Below are positions 7,408 through 18,286 of a stretch of 64,000 bases of DNA, piece after piece. The stretch's first letter is position 1. Each line of letters starts with the position of its first letter. The stretch covers positions 62,001 to 126,000 of the forward strand of contig NZ_ONZG01000013.1 in assembly GCF_900302455.1 (NCBI RefSeq), in the 5' to 3' direction. The stretch comes from Falsiruegeria mediterranea M17 (GTDB lineage: Bacteria; Pseudomonadota; Alphaproteobacteria; Rhodobacterales; Rhodobacteraceae). The notes below the pieces were generated by a model. It was not told the origin of the DNA and did no database searches. It saw nothing but the letters and a program-made list of their open reading frames with translations. The position numbers and the translations under genes are program-made.

Positions 7408-8742
7408 TTACCCCTTCATCGCCTCGTGAATGTCCATCGCCGCATCACGACCTTCCGCCACGGCTGTCACAGTCAGGTCGTCCCCGCCAGCGGCGCAGTC
7501 GCCACCAGCCCAGACACCATTGACCGAGGTTCGGCCCGCGCCTGTCACGGCGATCTTGCGACCGTCCAGAGCCAGTTCGCTCGGCGCGCCCTCAAGCGTC
7601 TGGCCAATGGCCTTGAACACCTGATCTGCGGCCAAGCGGGTGGTTTCACCGGTGCCGGTCAACTCACCGCCTGCGGACGAAGTATACTCCAATTCGATCT
7701 CGGTCGCAGCCCCGTTGCCATGCACGGCCACTGGCTGGACGTTGAACATAAGCTTGACCCCCTTCGAGGCGGCCAGATCCTGTTCGAACCGGCTGGCGCC
7801 CATCGCCTCGCGGCCCCGGCGATAGGCGATGGTGACATTTTCAGCCCCCAACAGCTTTGATTGCACAGCCGCGTCCACGGCCGTCATGCCGCCGCCGATA
7901 ACGACCACGTTGCGCCCCACTGGCAGAGCGGACAGATCGGCGGCTTGGCGAAGATCCGCGATGAAATCCACCGCGTCGCGTACGCCGTCCTTGTCTTCGC
8001 CCTCGGCGCGCAGCGCATTCACGCCGCCCAGACCGATGGAAAGGAACACCGCATCATATGCATCGCGCAAACCGTCCAGAGTTACGCCCCGCCCCAGGGC
8101 CGAGCCGTTCTCGATGGTAATGCCGCCGATTTTCAGCAGCCAGTCGACCTCGGCCTCGGCGTAGTTTTCGGTGCTCTTGTAGGCGGCGATGCCGAATTCG
8201 TTCAGGCCGCCGGCCTTCTCGCGTGCCTCGTGGATCACCACGTCATGGCCCAGCATGGCCAGACGGTGCGCGCAGGCCAGGCCCGCAGGCCCTGCCCCCA
8301 CAACCGCCACGGTCTTGCCAGTGGATGCCGCGCGTTCGAACGGATGCACACCCGCCGCCATCACGGTGTCGGTGGCGTAACGCTGCAGTCGGCCAATTTC
8401 GACCGGCTTGCCCTCGGCAGTTTCACGCACGCAGGCTTCTTCACACAGTGTCTCGGTCGGACAAACCCGTGCACACATGCCGCCCAGAATGTTCTGGTCC
8501 AGAATGGTCTTTGCCGCCGCCTGCGCGTGTCCGGTCTGGATCTGGCGGATGAACAGCGGAATGTCGATGTCCGTGGGACAGGCCGTCACGCACGGCGCGT
8601 CATAACAGAAATAGCAACGATCTGCGGCAACCGCGGCCTCGTGCGGCGCATAGGCCGGGTGGAGGTCGTCAAAGTTGGCGGCAATGTCTTCGCTGGATAG
8701 CCGCCCGGAAACGATACCGGGTGCTGTCTGGCCCTGTGCCAT
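7408..8742 (-). CDS. preT: NAD(P)-binding electron-transfer subunit PreT of dihydropyrimidine dehydrogenase
   Basis: This 444-residue protein is related to the small subunit of glutamate synthase. N-terminal cysteines for two 4Fe-4S clusters are at CYFCYDAPCVTACPTDID and CARVCPTETLCEEACVR. They are followed by an FAD-binding VVGAGPAGLACAHRL and an NAD(P)-binding VVIGGGMTAVDAA. It passes electrons from NAD(P)H to PreA. The ATG at 8742 follows a strong GGGAGAGAG site. It is first in the operon with the methyltransferase and preA. Its upstream region carries imperfect operator-like dyads, including one that resembles the RutR site. Confidence 0.94.
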   Translation of the reverse strand: MAQGQTAPGIVSGRLSSEDIAANFDDLHPAYAPHEAAVAADRCYFCYDAPCVTACPTDIDIPLFIRQIQTGHAQAAAKTILDQNILGGMCARVCPTETLCEEACVRETAEGKPVEIGRLQRYATDTVMAAGVHPFERAASTGKTVAVVGAGPAGLACAHRLAMLGHDVVIHEAREKAGGLNEFGIAAYKSTENYAEAEVDWLLKIGGITIENGSALGRGVTLDGLRDAYDAVFLSIGLGGVNALRAEGEDKDGVRDAVDFIADLRQAADLSALPVGRNVVVIGGGMTAVDAAVQSKLLGAENVTIAYRRGREAMGASRFEQDLAASKGVKLMFNVQPVAVHGNGAATEIELEYTSSAGGELTGTGETTRLAADQVFKAIGQTLEGAPSELALDGRKIAVTGAGRTSVNGVWAGGDCAAGGDDLTVTAVAEGRDAAMDIHEAMKG

Positions 8743-8796
8743 CACTCTCTCCCTGAGATATGTTGTTCTTGCCTCCAGACTGCCACATCTGAATTT

Positions 8797-8830
8797 TTTA
8801 TCAATTGGTAAAATTTATCAAAGGGTCAAA
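8797..8830. promoter_or_regulatory. Nested palindromes upstream of preT (candidate RutR or GntR/FadR-type operators)
   Basis: Three overlapping dyads are visible: TTTATCAATTGGTAAA (8797-8812), TTGGTAAAATTTATCAA (8805-8821) and ATTTATC-AAAG-GGTCAAA (8813-8830). The last has the same 7+4+7 layout as the operator at 3702 and one perfect half-site. The AT-rich cluster marks the preT promoter region; which regulator binds is inference. Confidence 0.55.
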
Positions 8831-8832
8831 AA

Positions 8833-8863
8833 ATTGAAAAAACCGGACCAAAGGCCCGGTTTT
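8833..8863 (-). terminator. Rho-independent terminator of the cupin gene
   Basis: AAAACCGGACC (8839-8849) pairs with GGCCCGGTTTT (8853-8863) with one mismatch and an AAA loop. Read on the minus strand it ends in a T-rich tract. It separates the cupin gene from preT. Confidence 0.85.
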
Positions 8864-8899
8864 GCTGAAAATTTCATCAGGTTTGAGAGGCCTGAGAGG

Positions 8900-9532
8900 T
8901 CAGATCATCTGGCTCAGGTGGCCGGATTTCACCCAAACCTCGGCGCCATCCGGGCCCGCGACCGCCTGAAACGACCCGTTTGGCGGCACGCGCAGCCAGT
9001 CCCATTTGCCAAAGGTTTCACCGCCTTCCGCGTAGCTGCCGGACAGCACAAAGACCTCCAATCCGCCATCAGCATCCACCTGAACCGCCTCACCGGCAGC
9101 CCACCGTTCTACACGTACATCTTCAACCGCGTCGCGGTGTAGATCGACCCGCCCCTCTCCGGCAATGGGCTGGCGCACTTCGGTCCGGTCATCGGAATCG
9201 AACTGGTGCAGCTTGACCAGGATCGTCGCCCCTGGTTCTGTCGCCGGCGTATGGGACGAGGTCGGCGGGTTGCGCACATACATGCCGGTAGGAAAATCGC
9301 CCAACTCATCCTGGAACACCCCATCCAGCACCAGATACTCCTCGCCGCCGTCATGCGTATGGGCGGCAAAGGCGCTGCCCGGTGCAAAGCGAACAATGGT
9401 GGTGGCGCGGGCGACTTCTTCTCCGATCCGGTCGAGCATCTTACGCTCGACCCCTGCAGCGGGGGATTGCACCCACTCGGTTTCATCAAAGTGAACGGCG
9501 ACGCGTTTGGTGAAATCGGCATTGATCCGCAT
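8900..9532 (-). CDS. Cupin-domain protein, ChrR-like bicupin
   Basis: This 210-residue protein has two cupin-like halves. The first carries a metal-binding pattern (HTHDGGEEYLVLDGVFQDE, then a later H in SSHTP). The second is shorter and ends in KWDWLRVPPN. The layout resembles the C-terminal cupin of ChrR, the zinc anti-sigma factor of Rhodobacter, but the N-terminal zinc anti-sigma domain is absent, so an anti-sigma role is unlikely. The start has an AAGGAG site. It is a single gene upstream of preT, separated from it by a terminator. A small dioxygenase or sensor role is possible; the substrate is unknown. Confidence 0.75.
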   Translation of the reverse strand: MRINADFTKRVAVHFDETEWVQSPAAGVERKMLDRIGEEVARATTIVRFAPGSAFAAHTHDGGEEYLVLDGVFQDELGDFPTGMYVRNPPTSSHTPATEPGATILVKLHQFDSDDRTEVRQPIAGEGRVDLHRDAVEDVRVERWAAGEAVQVDADGGLEVFVLSGSYAEGGETFGKWDWLRVPPNGSFQAVAGPDGAEVWVKSGHLSQMI

Positions 9533-11550
<2,018 letters not shown>

Positions 11551-11567
11551 GTTCTGACAAACACGCG

Positions 11568-11590
11568 CGGGCCGGTCATGCACCGGCCCG
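11568..11590 (+). terminator. Intercistronic hairpin between dctP and dctQ
   Basis: CGGGCCGGT (11568-11576) and ACCGGCCCG (11582-11590) form a perfect 9-bp stem with a CATGC loop and no T-run. Such hairpins commonly keep the binding protein more abundant than the membrane subunits. Confidence 0.65.
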
Positions 11591-11617
11591 TTCGCACTCA
11601 ATACCAAAGGCAGGCAC

Positions 11618-12157
11618 ATGCTCTATCGGGCTTCCCACTTCTGGGCACGGGTCGAGATATTCTTTGCGGCAGCTTTGGCCGCATCCGTCACCGGGCTTAT
11701 CCTTCTCAACGTCATTACCCGCGCTTCCGGCAACGCGATCTACTGGGTCGATGAGGCCGCGATTTACGCCATGGTCTGGATGACCTTTCTGGCGGCCTCT
11801 GCTGCGATCCATTTCCGCTCGGCCATCTCGGTCACGATCCTGAACGAAATGCTGCCTGCCTCGGGCCGACATTGGATCAACCGCTTTGTCGATCTGACCA
11901 TCTTTGTCTTTGCCTGCCTGATGGTCTGGATCTGCCTGCGCTGGTTCATGCCCCTGCAACTGATGGAGGCCGGTTGGGACGTCAAAGCGTTCCAGGGTCA
12001 GACGTTTAATTTCATCTATGCAGAACCCACCAACACTATCGGGCTCAAGAAGGTCTGGATCTGGCTGGTGATGCCGCTCTTTACCCTCGGCGCGCTGCTG
12101 CATTCGGGCGCCAACTTGGCTCACCCTGGTAAGACATCGCAAGTGGAGGCCGTGTAA
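11618..12157 (+). CDS. dctQ: TRAP transporter small permease (DctQ family)
   Basis: This 179-residue membrane protein has four predicted helices (around 15-35, 50-70, 85-110 and 140-160) and the DctQ-typical segment YWVDEAAIYAMVWMTFLAASAA. It pairs with DctM to form the sodium-driven permease fed by DctP. The start follows AGGCAGG. The stop directly abuts the dctM start, so translation is probably coupled. Confidence 0.92.
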   Translation: MLYRASHFWARVEIFFAAALAASVTGLILLNVITRASGNAIYWVDEAAIYAMVWMTFLAASAAIHFRSAISVTILNEMLPASGRHWINRFVDLTIFVFACLMVWICLRWFMPLQLMEAGWDVKAFQGQTFNFIYAEPTNTIGLKKVWIWLVMPLFTLGALLHSGANLAHPGKTSQVEAV

Positions 12158-13417
12158 ATGACCCCTCTCCTCTTCCTTGTTTTGCTGTTTGGCTCGGTTC
12201 CCATCGCGCTGGTGCTGGCACTGACGGCGCTTTGGTACATCTACGACAGCGGCAATCTGGTGCTGTATGACAGCTATGCGCAGCAAATCTTTTCGGGTGT
12301 CGAGAACTATGGGCTGCTGGCGATTCCGCTGTTCATTCTGACCGGCGAGCTGATGAACGAAGGCGGCATGACCCAACGCCTGGTTCACGCCGCGCGCGTC
12401 TTTGTGGGCGGGTTCCGGGGCGGGCTGGCCTATATCAACCTGCTGGCCAACATGTTCATGGCTGCCATCATCGGCTCAGCCGCCAGCCAGATCGCGGTGA
12501 TGAGCCGCGCGATGGTGCCTGCCATGACGAAAGAGGGTTATGACCCCGGCTTTTCAGCCGCCACCACAGCCGCTGGCGGTCTGCTGGCGCCGGTGATCCC
12601 CCCGTCGATGCTGTTTGTGATTTATGGCGTGCTGGCGCAATTGCCGATTGGCGATCTGTTCATCGCGGGCATCATTCCGGGGCTGATCCTGGCGGGCACA
12701 TTCTTTGTCGTGGTGGCCCTGATTGGGCTGGCCAAGGATTTCCCCAAGGGCGAATGGATGACCCTGCCCGAGGCTGCCCGTGCGCTGCGCAACGCCCTGC
12801 CCGCCTTTCTGATCCCAATTGCCATCGTTGGCGGTATCTTGTTTGGCATCGCCACGCCCACGGAATCTGCCGCTGTCGCCTCGCTCATCGCCTTTGCGGT
12901 GGGGTGGCTGTTCTACCGCGAGATCACGCCGCGTGATCTGGGCCAGTTGTTTGTACGCACCGCCACCAACTCCTCGCTCGTGATCTTCATGATCGCAGCC
13001 GCCAACGTGTTTGGCTGGGTCGTGGTCTATGAAGAACTGCCCCAGAAACTCGCAGCCTTCATCTCGACCGTGACATCGGACCCGTTCACGTTTCTGCTGA
13101 TCGTGAACCTGTGTCTGCTGTTTGTGGGCATGCTGATCGACGGCATCGCGGCGTTGATCCTGATCACGCCGATCCTGTTGCCGATCGCGATGAACACCTA
13201 CAACATCGACCCGTTTCAGTTCGGGGTGGTGATCAGCCTGAACCTGGTGCTGGGGCTTCTGACACCGCCAGTTGGCGTGGGCCTTTACATCGCGTCGGCC
13301 ATGTCAGGCGTGCGCCCGTTCACCATCTTTGCCGCGCTCTGGCCATTCCTGCTGGCGGTCACCGTGGTTCTGATCCTGCTGAGCTATTTCCCAATCCTCA
13401 GCACCGCATTGATCTGA
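12158..13417 (+). CDS. dctM: TRAP transporter large permease (DctM family)
   Basis: This 419-residue integral membrane protein has about a dozen hydrophobic segments and the DctM hallmarks FILTGELMNEGGMTQRL, GSAASQIAVMS, PVIPPSMLFVIYG and LLTPPVGVGLYIAS. It is the ion-coupled transport subunit. Its ATG follows the dctQ stop with no gap, with GGAGG in the end of dctQ as ribosome binding site. It is the last gene of the haaO-dctPQM group and converges on an outer membrane protein gene 13 bases away, with no obvious terminator between them. Confidence 0.95.
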   Translation: MTPLLFLVLLFGSVPIALVLALTALWYIYDSGNLVLYDSYAQQIFSGVENYGLLAIPLFILTGELMNEGGMTQRLVHAARVFVGGFRGGLAYINLLANMFMAAIIGSAASQIAVMSRAMVPAMTKEGYDPGFSAATTAAGGLLAPVIPPSMLFVIYGVLAQLPIGDLFIAGIIPGLILAGTFFVVVALIGLAKDFPKGEWMTLPEAARALRNALPAFLIPIAIVGGILFGIATPTESAAVASLIAFAVGWLFYREITPRDLGQLFVRTATNSSLVIFMIAAANVFGWVVVYEELPQKLAAFISTVTSDPFTFLLIVNLCLLFVGMLIDGIAALILITPILLPIAMNTYNIDPFQFGVVISLNLVLGLLTPPVGVGLYIASAMSGVRPFTIFAALWPFLLAVTVVLILLSYFPILSTALI

Positions 13418-13430
13418 GCATGGGTGGGGG

Positions 13431-14213
13431 TCAGAAGTTGAAGACGACCCCCATCAGTGGCCCCTGCTGTTTCATGTCGTAGACGAAACTGCCGTTGCGT
13501 CGGTCGACGGCCATGTATCGGTACCCCAGCACCCCCGAGGTTGTTGGGGTAAACTGATACCCAAACCCACCAAACACATCGACCATACTTTCAGAACCGG
13601 CCCCAAATCCGCCCGCATAAGCCCACCCGGACACATAAGTTCGTTCACCCAGGGCCTTGCGACCATAGAACCCAATGACAGGATCGACCCAATCATCCGA
13701 TCCGTTGGCGGTGCGCCCCGGCAAGGCACCGGGTGTGAATGTCAAATCCGTGGTCACGGACCAATGACGCAGGCCCCCTGACACCCAAAGCTCATGATCC
13801 TGACTTTGGCTGACTTGGTAATCGGCAAAGAGGGAAACAATCGTGTTCTTGATCTTTGCCTGTGCCTGCCCGTAGTTCGGCCCGATTGGGCCGCTCGCCG
13901 CGTTCAGCTTGATGTACTGCAAGTCTCCGGAAATACCCCACCGCCCATTCCGGGCCCGAACCGCAATCATCCCGGCAAAATCCAGATTGTCCAGGATATC
14001 GCTGAAACTGGCGTCCACATCTACAGGAGGGAGCCCCGGTACGGTCGCCGCAGTTCCTGAAAGTGCCGACCCCCATAAGTACGGCGCGACTCGCCATTCC
14101 CAATTGTCCTGCGCCTGCGCCGCCATCGGCATGCAAAACAGCAGTCCAGCCAGCACTCTTCGTACATGCCGTTTACGCACATCTTTGGGGGCGATCGTGT
14201 AAGGCTCTGACAT
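13431..14213 (-). CDS. Predicted outer membrane beta-barrel protein
   Basis: This 260-residue protein has a signal peptide (KRHVRRVLAGLLFCMPMAAQAQ, cleavage near residue 34). Alternating aromatic/hydrophobic strands follow (WEWRVAPYLWGS, DNLDFAGMIAVRARNGRWGISGDL, VLGYRYMAVDRRNGSFVYD), ending in a terminal F (GVVFNF), the usual barrel-insertion signal. The ATG at 14213 has AAAGGA upstream; a longer frame from 14330 has a basic, low-quality N-terminus and would overlap the next gene. The family resembles uncharacterised porin-like proteins of Rhodobacterales. No ligand can be assigned. Confidence 0.82.
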   Translation of the reverse strand: MSEPYTIAPKDVRKRHVRRVLAGLLFCMPMAAQAQDNWEWRVAPYLWGSALSGTAATVPGLPPVDVDASFSDILDNLDFAGMIAVRARNGRWGISGDLQYIKLNAASGPIGPNYGQAQAKIKNTIVSLFADYQVSQSQDHELWVSGGLRHWSVTTDLTFTPGALPGRTANGSDDWVDPVIGFYGRKALGERTYVSGWAYAGGFGAGSESMVDVFGGFGYQFTPTTSGVLGYRYMAVDRRNGSFVYDMKQQGPLMGVVFNF

Positions 14214-14301
14214 CGGCAATCCTTTCGATTGGCAGTGTGGATTGGGGTCTTGGTCTTTTTGTCTTCCTTTGGTCTTCGTCTTCAGTGTCCCGCGAGAGTG
14301 T

Positions 14302-14814
14302 TCACGGAATCTTAACCGCCTGCCGCTCAAAGCTAGCGCTTTCGGTCGTCAGGTCATCATAGGTCAGTTCAACGTCGATTGCTTGCACCGAACCCAGCCC
14401 GTAGTTGCGATAGGGCAATCCGTCCTGTTCCTTGATTGCGTTTGGTGCGGGCTCATCCTCGTGACACGTGGGCAGTGGCCAGACCTCGGGCGCGGCCCCA
14501 TTGATGCCGATCCGCAGTTCCACCAGCCCGCAGCGCCACGACCACAGATGCGTCACATAAAGCAAATCCTGCCCATTGAATTCGCGCACCCCGATCCAGT
14601 TTCCGCGGGTGGCCGCCAGAATCGGCTTGATCTCGACAGCGGTGGTGAATTTGCCGGTGGGCACCTGCGGCTCGGCCACAAGGTTGCTTTCGGGTGCCAG
14701 AAAGGCGGGCGGTGCATCCGTGGATTGACTGACGGCAGCCGAAGCCCCGCCACTCTGGCTGGATTGCGCCGCCGCGGCGGCAAGGAACAACAGAATTTCA
14801 ATCATTTTGACCAC
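14302..14814 (-). CDS. Exported hypothetical protein
   Basis: This 170-residue protein has a short hydrophobic signal sequence (IEILLFLAAAAAQ) and a Ser/Ala-rich linker. A globular part has two cysteines (WRCGLVEL and LPTCHEDE) that could form a disulfide. I recognise no family. It is on the same strand as the outer membrane protein and about 90 bases upstream of it, so the two may form one envelope-related transcription unit. Confidence 0.75.
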   Translation of the reverse strand: MVKMIEILLFLAAAAAQSSQSGGASAAVSQSTDAPPAFLAPESNLVAEPQVPTGKFTTAVEIKPILAATRGNWIGVREFNGQDLLYVTHLWSWRCGLVELRIGINGAAPEVWPLPTCHEDEPAPNAIKEQDGLPYRNYGLGSVQAIDVELTYDDLTTESASFERQAVKIP

Positions 14815-14942
14815 CTGTTACCAAGGCAAACCAGAAGATTATGAGAGACGGAATTCCGGCCTTTTGTGATCGACCAACGCGCCCTATACTGTCCGCAAAA
14901 GCAAGTGCCACATTCAATATCCAATCGCGGCTCATAGGTAGT

Positions 14943-15947
14943 ATGGCAAAAAAACAGGCGTCGCGCCAAGTATTTAACATCGTGATCGTCGGGCAGAACA
15001 ACAGGCTTCAGTTCGAGGCGCTGCTGTTTGCGGCCTCATTGCGGTATTCGTCGCCCGGGTTTCAGGGGCGCCTGTTCGTTGCGACCCCGCAGCCGGGCAA
15101 ATTGTGGCCGGGCGATCCCAGCGTTCGCAACCCCGATGTCCTCAGGGCGCTGCACGAATTGGACGCCGAGGTGGTGCCGTTTTCGAGCAAGGTCTTTGGG
15201 GCGAACTATCCGCACGGGAACAAGATCGAAGCGCTCAGTGTCCTGCCCAAGGGCGAGCCGTTTGTCTTCTTTGACACCGACACGCTGATCACCGGCGACA
15301 TCAGCACCGTGCCGTTCAATTTCGACCGCCCGTCGGCCTCGATGCGGCGCGAAGGGACGTGGCCAGAGCCGACGCTTTATGGCCCCGGCTACACCGACAT
15401 CTGGAAATCGCTCTACGACCGGTTCGGACTGAATTTCGAAAGCTCGTTGGACAAGAGCCAGCCGGACGAATACTGGGAGAAATACCTCTACTTCAATGCA
15501 GGCTATTTCTATTATTCCTGCCCGCACAAGTTCGGTCAGCGGTTCCTGGAATACGCCACCGACATCTACCGCAATCCCCCACCCGAACTGATCTGTCAAA
15601 GCCTGGATCCGTGGTTGGACCAAGTTGCCCTGCCGTTGGTGATCCACTCGTTCCGCGGCGGGCGTCGAACCCTGCCCCCCGGGATGTTGGACGGTACAGT
15701 CAGCTGTCACTACCGAAATTTCCCGCTGCTTTATGCGCGCGAAAGCGACTATGTGATCGACGTTCTGGAAAACGTGGCCGCGCCCAACAAGATCAAGAAA
15801 GTGCTCAAGAACTATGAGCCCATGAAAAAAATGATCTACCAGAGCAAGGGACAGAAGGTTCGGGCGCTCTTTGATCAGGACAACCTGCCCCGCAAGGAAC
15901 AGCCAATCCGCAACCGGATCAAATCAAACGGCTGGTGGATGCGCTAA
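14943..15947 (+). CDS. Glycosyltransferase-like hypothetical protein (DxD motif)
   Basis: This 334-residue cytoplasmic protein opens with a Rossmann-like strand (VFNIVIVGQNN). The acidic motif FFDTDTLITGD at about residues 105-115 looks like the DxD metal/nucleotide-sugar site of GT-A glycosyltransferases. The C-terminus is basic (NRIKSNGWWMR). I chose the ATG at 14943 because the 34 residues upstream look uncoded in character; its ribosome binding site is weak (AGGTAGT). I cannot assign a named family. It stands alone, with an ABC-type membrane protein gene 58 bases downstream on the same strand. Confidence 0.7.
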   Translation: MAKKQASRQVFNIVIVGQNNRLQFEALLFAASLRYSSPGFQGRLFVATPQPGKLWPGDPSVRNPDVLRALHELDAEVVPFSSKVFGANYPHGNKIEALSVLPKGEPFVFFDTDTLITGDISTVPFNFDRPSASMRREGTWPEPTLYGPGYTDIWKSLYDRFGLNFESSLDKSQPDEYWEKYLYFNAGYFYYSCPHKFGQRFLEYATDIYRNPPPELICQSLDPWLDQVALPLVIHSFRGGRRTLPPGMLDGTVSCHYRNFPLLYARESDYVIDVLENVAAPNKIKKVLKNYEPMKKMIYQSKGQKVRALFDQDNLPRKEQPIRNRIKSNGWWMR

Positions 15948-16004
15948 AGCTTGCACCCGGATGCGACTGTCCTTATGTGGCACGCAATCCGGAGGTAAAC
16001 TGTC

Positions 16005-16856
16005 ATGATTGGTAGCCAAGAGCTTTCGCTCGCCACCCTTCTGCGTGTCTTTCGATGGAAGATCGGGCTGACCTGGGCCTTGGTGGTGCTCGAAGCAGGG
16101 CTGATGACGCTGATCCCGCTGTTCATCGGATTTGCAATCGACGGGTTGATGCAGCGCGACTTTTCCTCTCTCTACCTGTTGTGTGGGATCCTGATGGCAC
16201 TGTTATTGGCCGCCACCGGGCGCCGGGTCTATGACACCCGCGCCTACGGCACAATCCGCGTGGCGCTTGGGGCCGAGCTGGCCGATCGCAATGCCGCGCT
16301 GCCAATTTCCTCGCTGAGCGCCCGCGTACACATGGCGCGCGAGCTGGTGGATTTCCTGGAACAGGAATTGCCCGACATCATGATGGCGGTGCTGCAACTG
16401 GTGATCGCTGTCATTGTCCTGTGGGTGTTCGATTGGGTTCTGGTGGCCACCGCTCTTGGGGCTGGGGCGCTGATGCTGTTGATCTATGGCCTGTTTCACA
16501 AACGGTTCTATCGCTTGAATCGGGCGCTGAACACGCAGTCCGAGAAAGAGGTCAAACTGCTGGAACGCCGCGACCGCGGGGCGTTTCGCTCCCATCTGAT
16601 GGCGCTGCGAAAATTCACCGTGAACCTGTCGGACACCGAGGCGCTGGTTTACGGCGTGATCTTCTTTGTTCTGCTGGCCGTGATCATCTTCAACTTGGGG
16701 TACGCGGCGTTGGTTATGGCAGCCTCTGCCGGAACAATGTTCTCGATCGTCACCTACAGTTGGGACTTCGTCAACGGCGCGGTCAGCGTGCCCATGGCGC
16801 TGCAAAGCTGGTCCCGGCTGAGCGAGATCATCGCGCGGATCAACCGCGCCGCGTGA
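16005..16856 (+). CDS. ABC-type six-transmembrane domain protein without ATPase domain
   Basis: This 283-residue protein has six hydrophobic helices (about 20-40, 50-68, 125-145, 148-165, 220-240, 245-265). It resembles the exporter-type ABC transmembrane domain (ABC_membrane_3 group), with SARVHMARELVDFLEQELPDI as the coupling region. No nucleotide-binding domain follows, and no partner ATPase is nearby. Relatives are also found as stand-alone proteins. Function is unknown. The next gene on the same strand, metY, has its own good ribosome binding site about 70 bases later. Confidence 0.8.
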   Translation: MIGSQELSLATLLRVFRWKIGLTWALVVLEAGLMTLIPLFIGFAIDGLMQRDFSSLYLLCGILMALLLAATGRRVYDTRAYGTIRVALGAELADRNAALPISSLSARVHMARELVDFLEQELPDIMMAVLQLVIAVIVLWVFDWVLVATALGAGALMLLIYGLFHKRFYRLNRALNTQSEKEVKLLERRDRGAFRSHLMALRKFTVNLSDTEALVYGVIFFVLLAVIIFNLGYAALVMAASAGTMFSIVTYSWDFVNGAVSVPMALQSWSRLSEIIARINRAA

Positions 16857-16924
16857 ACGGTTGTGCAATGGGCAACTGTCCTCTAACTCTGGTGCCAAGA
16901 ATTTGACCTGAGGAGACTTTGACC

Positions 16925-18217
16925 ATGACCGACGGCCCGACCTACGGCTTTGATACGCTGCAGATTCACGCAGGTGCCCGGCCCGATCCGGCAACTGGTG
17001 CCCGCCAGACGCCGATCTATCAGACCACCGCCTATGTGTTCCGCGATGCTGATCACGCCGCCGCGCTCTTCAACTTGCAAGAGGTAGGTTATATCTACTC
17101 GCGTCTGACCAACCCGACCGTGGCCGTTCTGCAGGAACGCGTTGCCACGCTCGAGGGCGGTGTCGGCGCGGTCTGCTGCTCGTCTGGTCACGCGGCGCAG
17201 ATCATGGCGCTGTTCCCGCTGATGGAACCGGGCCGCAATGTCGTCGCCTCTACCCGCCTCTATGGCGGCACTGTCACCCAGTTCAGCCAAACCATCAAAC
17301 GCTTTGGCTGGTCGGCCAAATTCGTGGACTTCGATGATCCCAAGGCCGTGGCCGATGCCATCGACGAAGACACCCGCGCCGTCTTTGGCGAATCCATCGC
17401 CAACCCGGGCGGCTATGTCACCGACATCCGCGCAATTGCCGATGTGGCTGACGCCGCTGGCGTTCCGCTGATCATCGACAACACGTCTGCCACGCCGTAC
17501 CTGTGCCGCCCGATCGAGCACGGCGCGACGCTGGTGGTGCATTCGACCACCAAATACCTGACCGGCAACGGCACCGTGACCGGTGGCTGCGTTGTAGACA
17601 GCGGCACGTTCGATTGGTCGGCGAGTGACAAATTCCCATCGCTCAGCGCACCGGAACCTGCCTATCACGGTCTGCGGTTCCACGAGACATTCGGCGGTCT
17701 GGCCTATACCTTCCACGGCATTGCCATCGGCCTTCGTGATCTGGGCATGACAATGAACCCGCAAGCCGCGCATTATACGCTGATGGGGATCGAGACCCTG
17801 TCGCTGCGTATGCAGCGCCATGTCGAGAACGCAGAAAAGGTCGCGGCCTGGCTCGAGAAGGACGATCGCGTCGACTATGTCACCTATGCGGGGCTGCCCT
17901 CGTCGCCCTACCACGACCGCGCCAAGAAGCATTACCCGCACGGCGCGGGTGGTCTGTTCACCTTTGCGGTCAAGGGCGGCTATGACGCCTGTGTCAAGCT
18001 GGTGAACTCGCTGGAAATCTTCAGCCATGTGGCCAACCTGGGCGATGCGCGTTCACTGATCATCCACTCGGCCTCGACCACGCACCGTCAGCTGACACCC
18101 GAACAGCAAGAGGCTGCAGGAGCAGGCCCTGGTGTTGTCCGCGTGTCCATCGGCATCGAAGACGCCGACGACCTGATCGCGGATCTGGACAAGGCACTGG
18201 CCGCGGCCTGCGGCTAG
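16925..18217 (+). CDS. metY: O-acetylhomoserine sulfhydrylase / aminocarboxypropyltransferase
   Basis: This 430-residue PLP enzyme of the Cys/Met metabolism family makes homocysteine from O-acetylhomoserine and sulfide. The PLP lysine is K210 in HSTTKYLTGNG, and the cofactor-phosphate segment SSGHAAQIMAL and the IDNTSATPYLCRPIEHGA motif are intact. Length fits MetY (about 425-430). The ATG at 16925 has AGGAGA eight bases upstream; a TTG at 16919 is less likely. I looked for a SAM riboswitch in the 68-base leader and did not find one. A strong terminator follows. Confidence 0.96.
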   Translation: MTDGPTYGFDTLQIHAGARPDPATGARQTPIYQTTAYVFRDADHAAALFNLQEVGYIYSRLTNPTVAVLQERVATLEGGVGAVCCSSGHAAQIMALFPLMEPGRNVVASTRLYGGTVTQFSQTIKRFGWSAKFVDFDDPKAVADAIDEDTRAVFGESIANPGGYVTDIRAIADVADAAGVPLIIDNTSATPYLCRPIEHGATLVVHSTTKYLTGNGTVTGGCVVDSGTFDWSASDKFPSLSAPEPAYHGLRFHETFGGLAYTFHGIAIGLRDLGMTMNPQAAHYTLMGIETLSLRMQRHVENAEKVAAWLEKDDRVDYVTYAGLPSSPYHDRAKKHYPHGAGGLFTFAVKGGYDACVKLVNSLEIFSHVANLGDARSLIIHSASTTHRQLTPEQQEAAGAGPGVVRVSIGIEDADDLIADLDKALAAACG

Positions 18218-18245
18218 GTTCAGTCCTTACCGGCCCCAACAAACG

Positions 18246-18278
18246 AAGCCCTCGCCAGGCATTGGCGGGGGCTTTTGT
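18246..18278 (+). terminator. Rho-independent terminator of metY
   Basis: AAGCCCTCGCCA (18246-18257) pairs with TGGCGGGGGCTT (18263-18274) through 12 pairs including one G-U, with a GGCAT loop, followed by TTGTTGTT. Confidence 0.93.
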
Positions 18279-18286
18279 TGTTCCGG

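Noticed and set aside
6502-7860. 452-codon plus-strand frame across preA, methyltransferase and preT
   Set aside because: Antisense to conserved enzymes; composition is that of a shadow frame.
8900-9532. The ChrR-like cupin as an anti-sigma factor of the ECF sigma factor at 30486
   Set aside because: It lacks the N-terminal zinc anti-sigma domain and is 21 kb away.
16857-16924. Possible SAM riboswitch before metY
   Set aside because: The 68-base leader is short and lacks the conserved core I would expect for SAM-II or SAM/SAH types.
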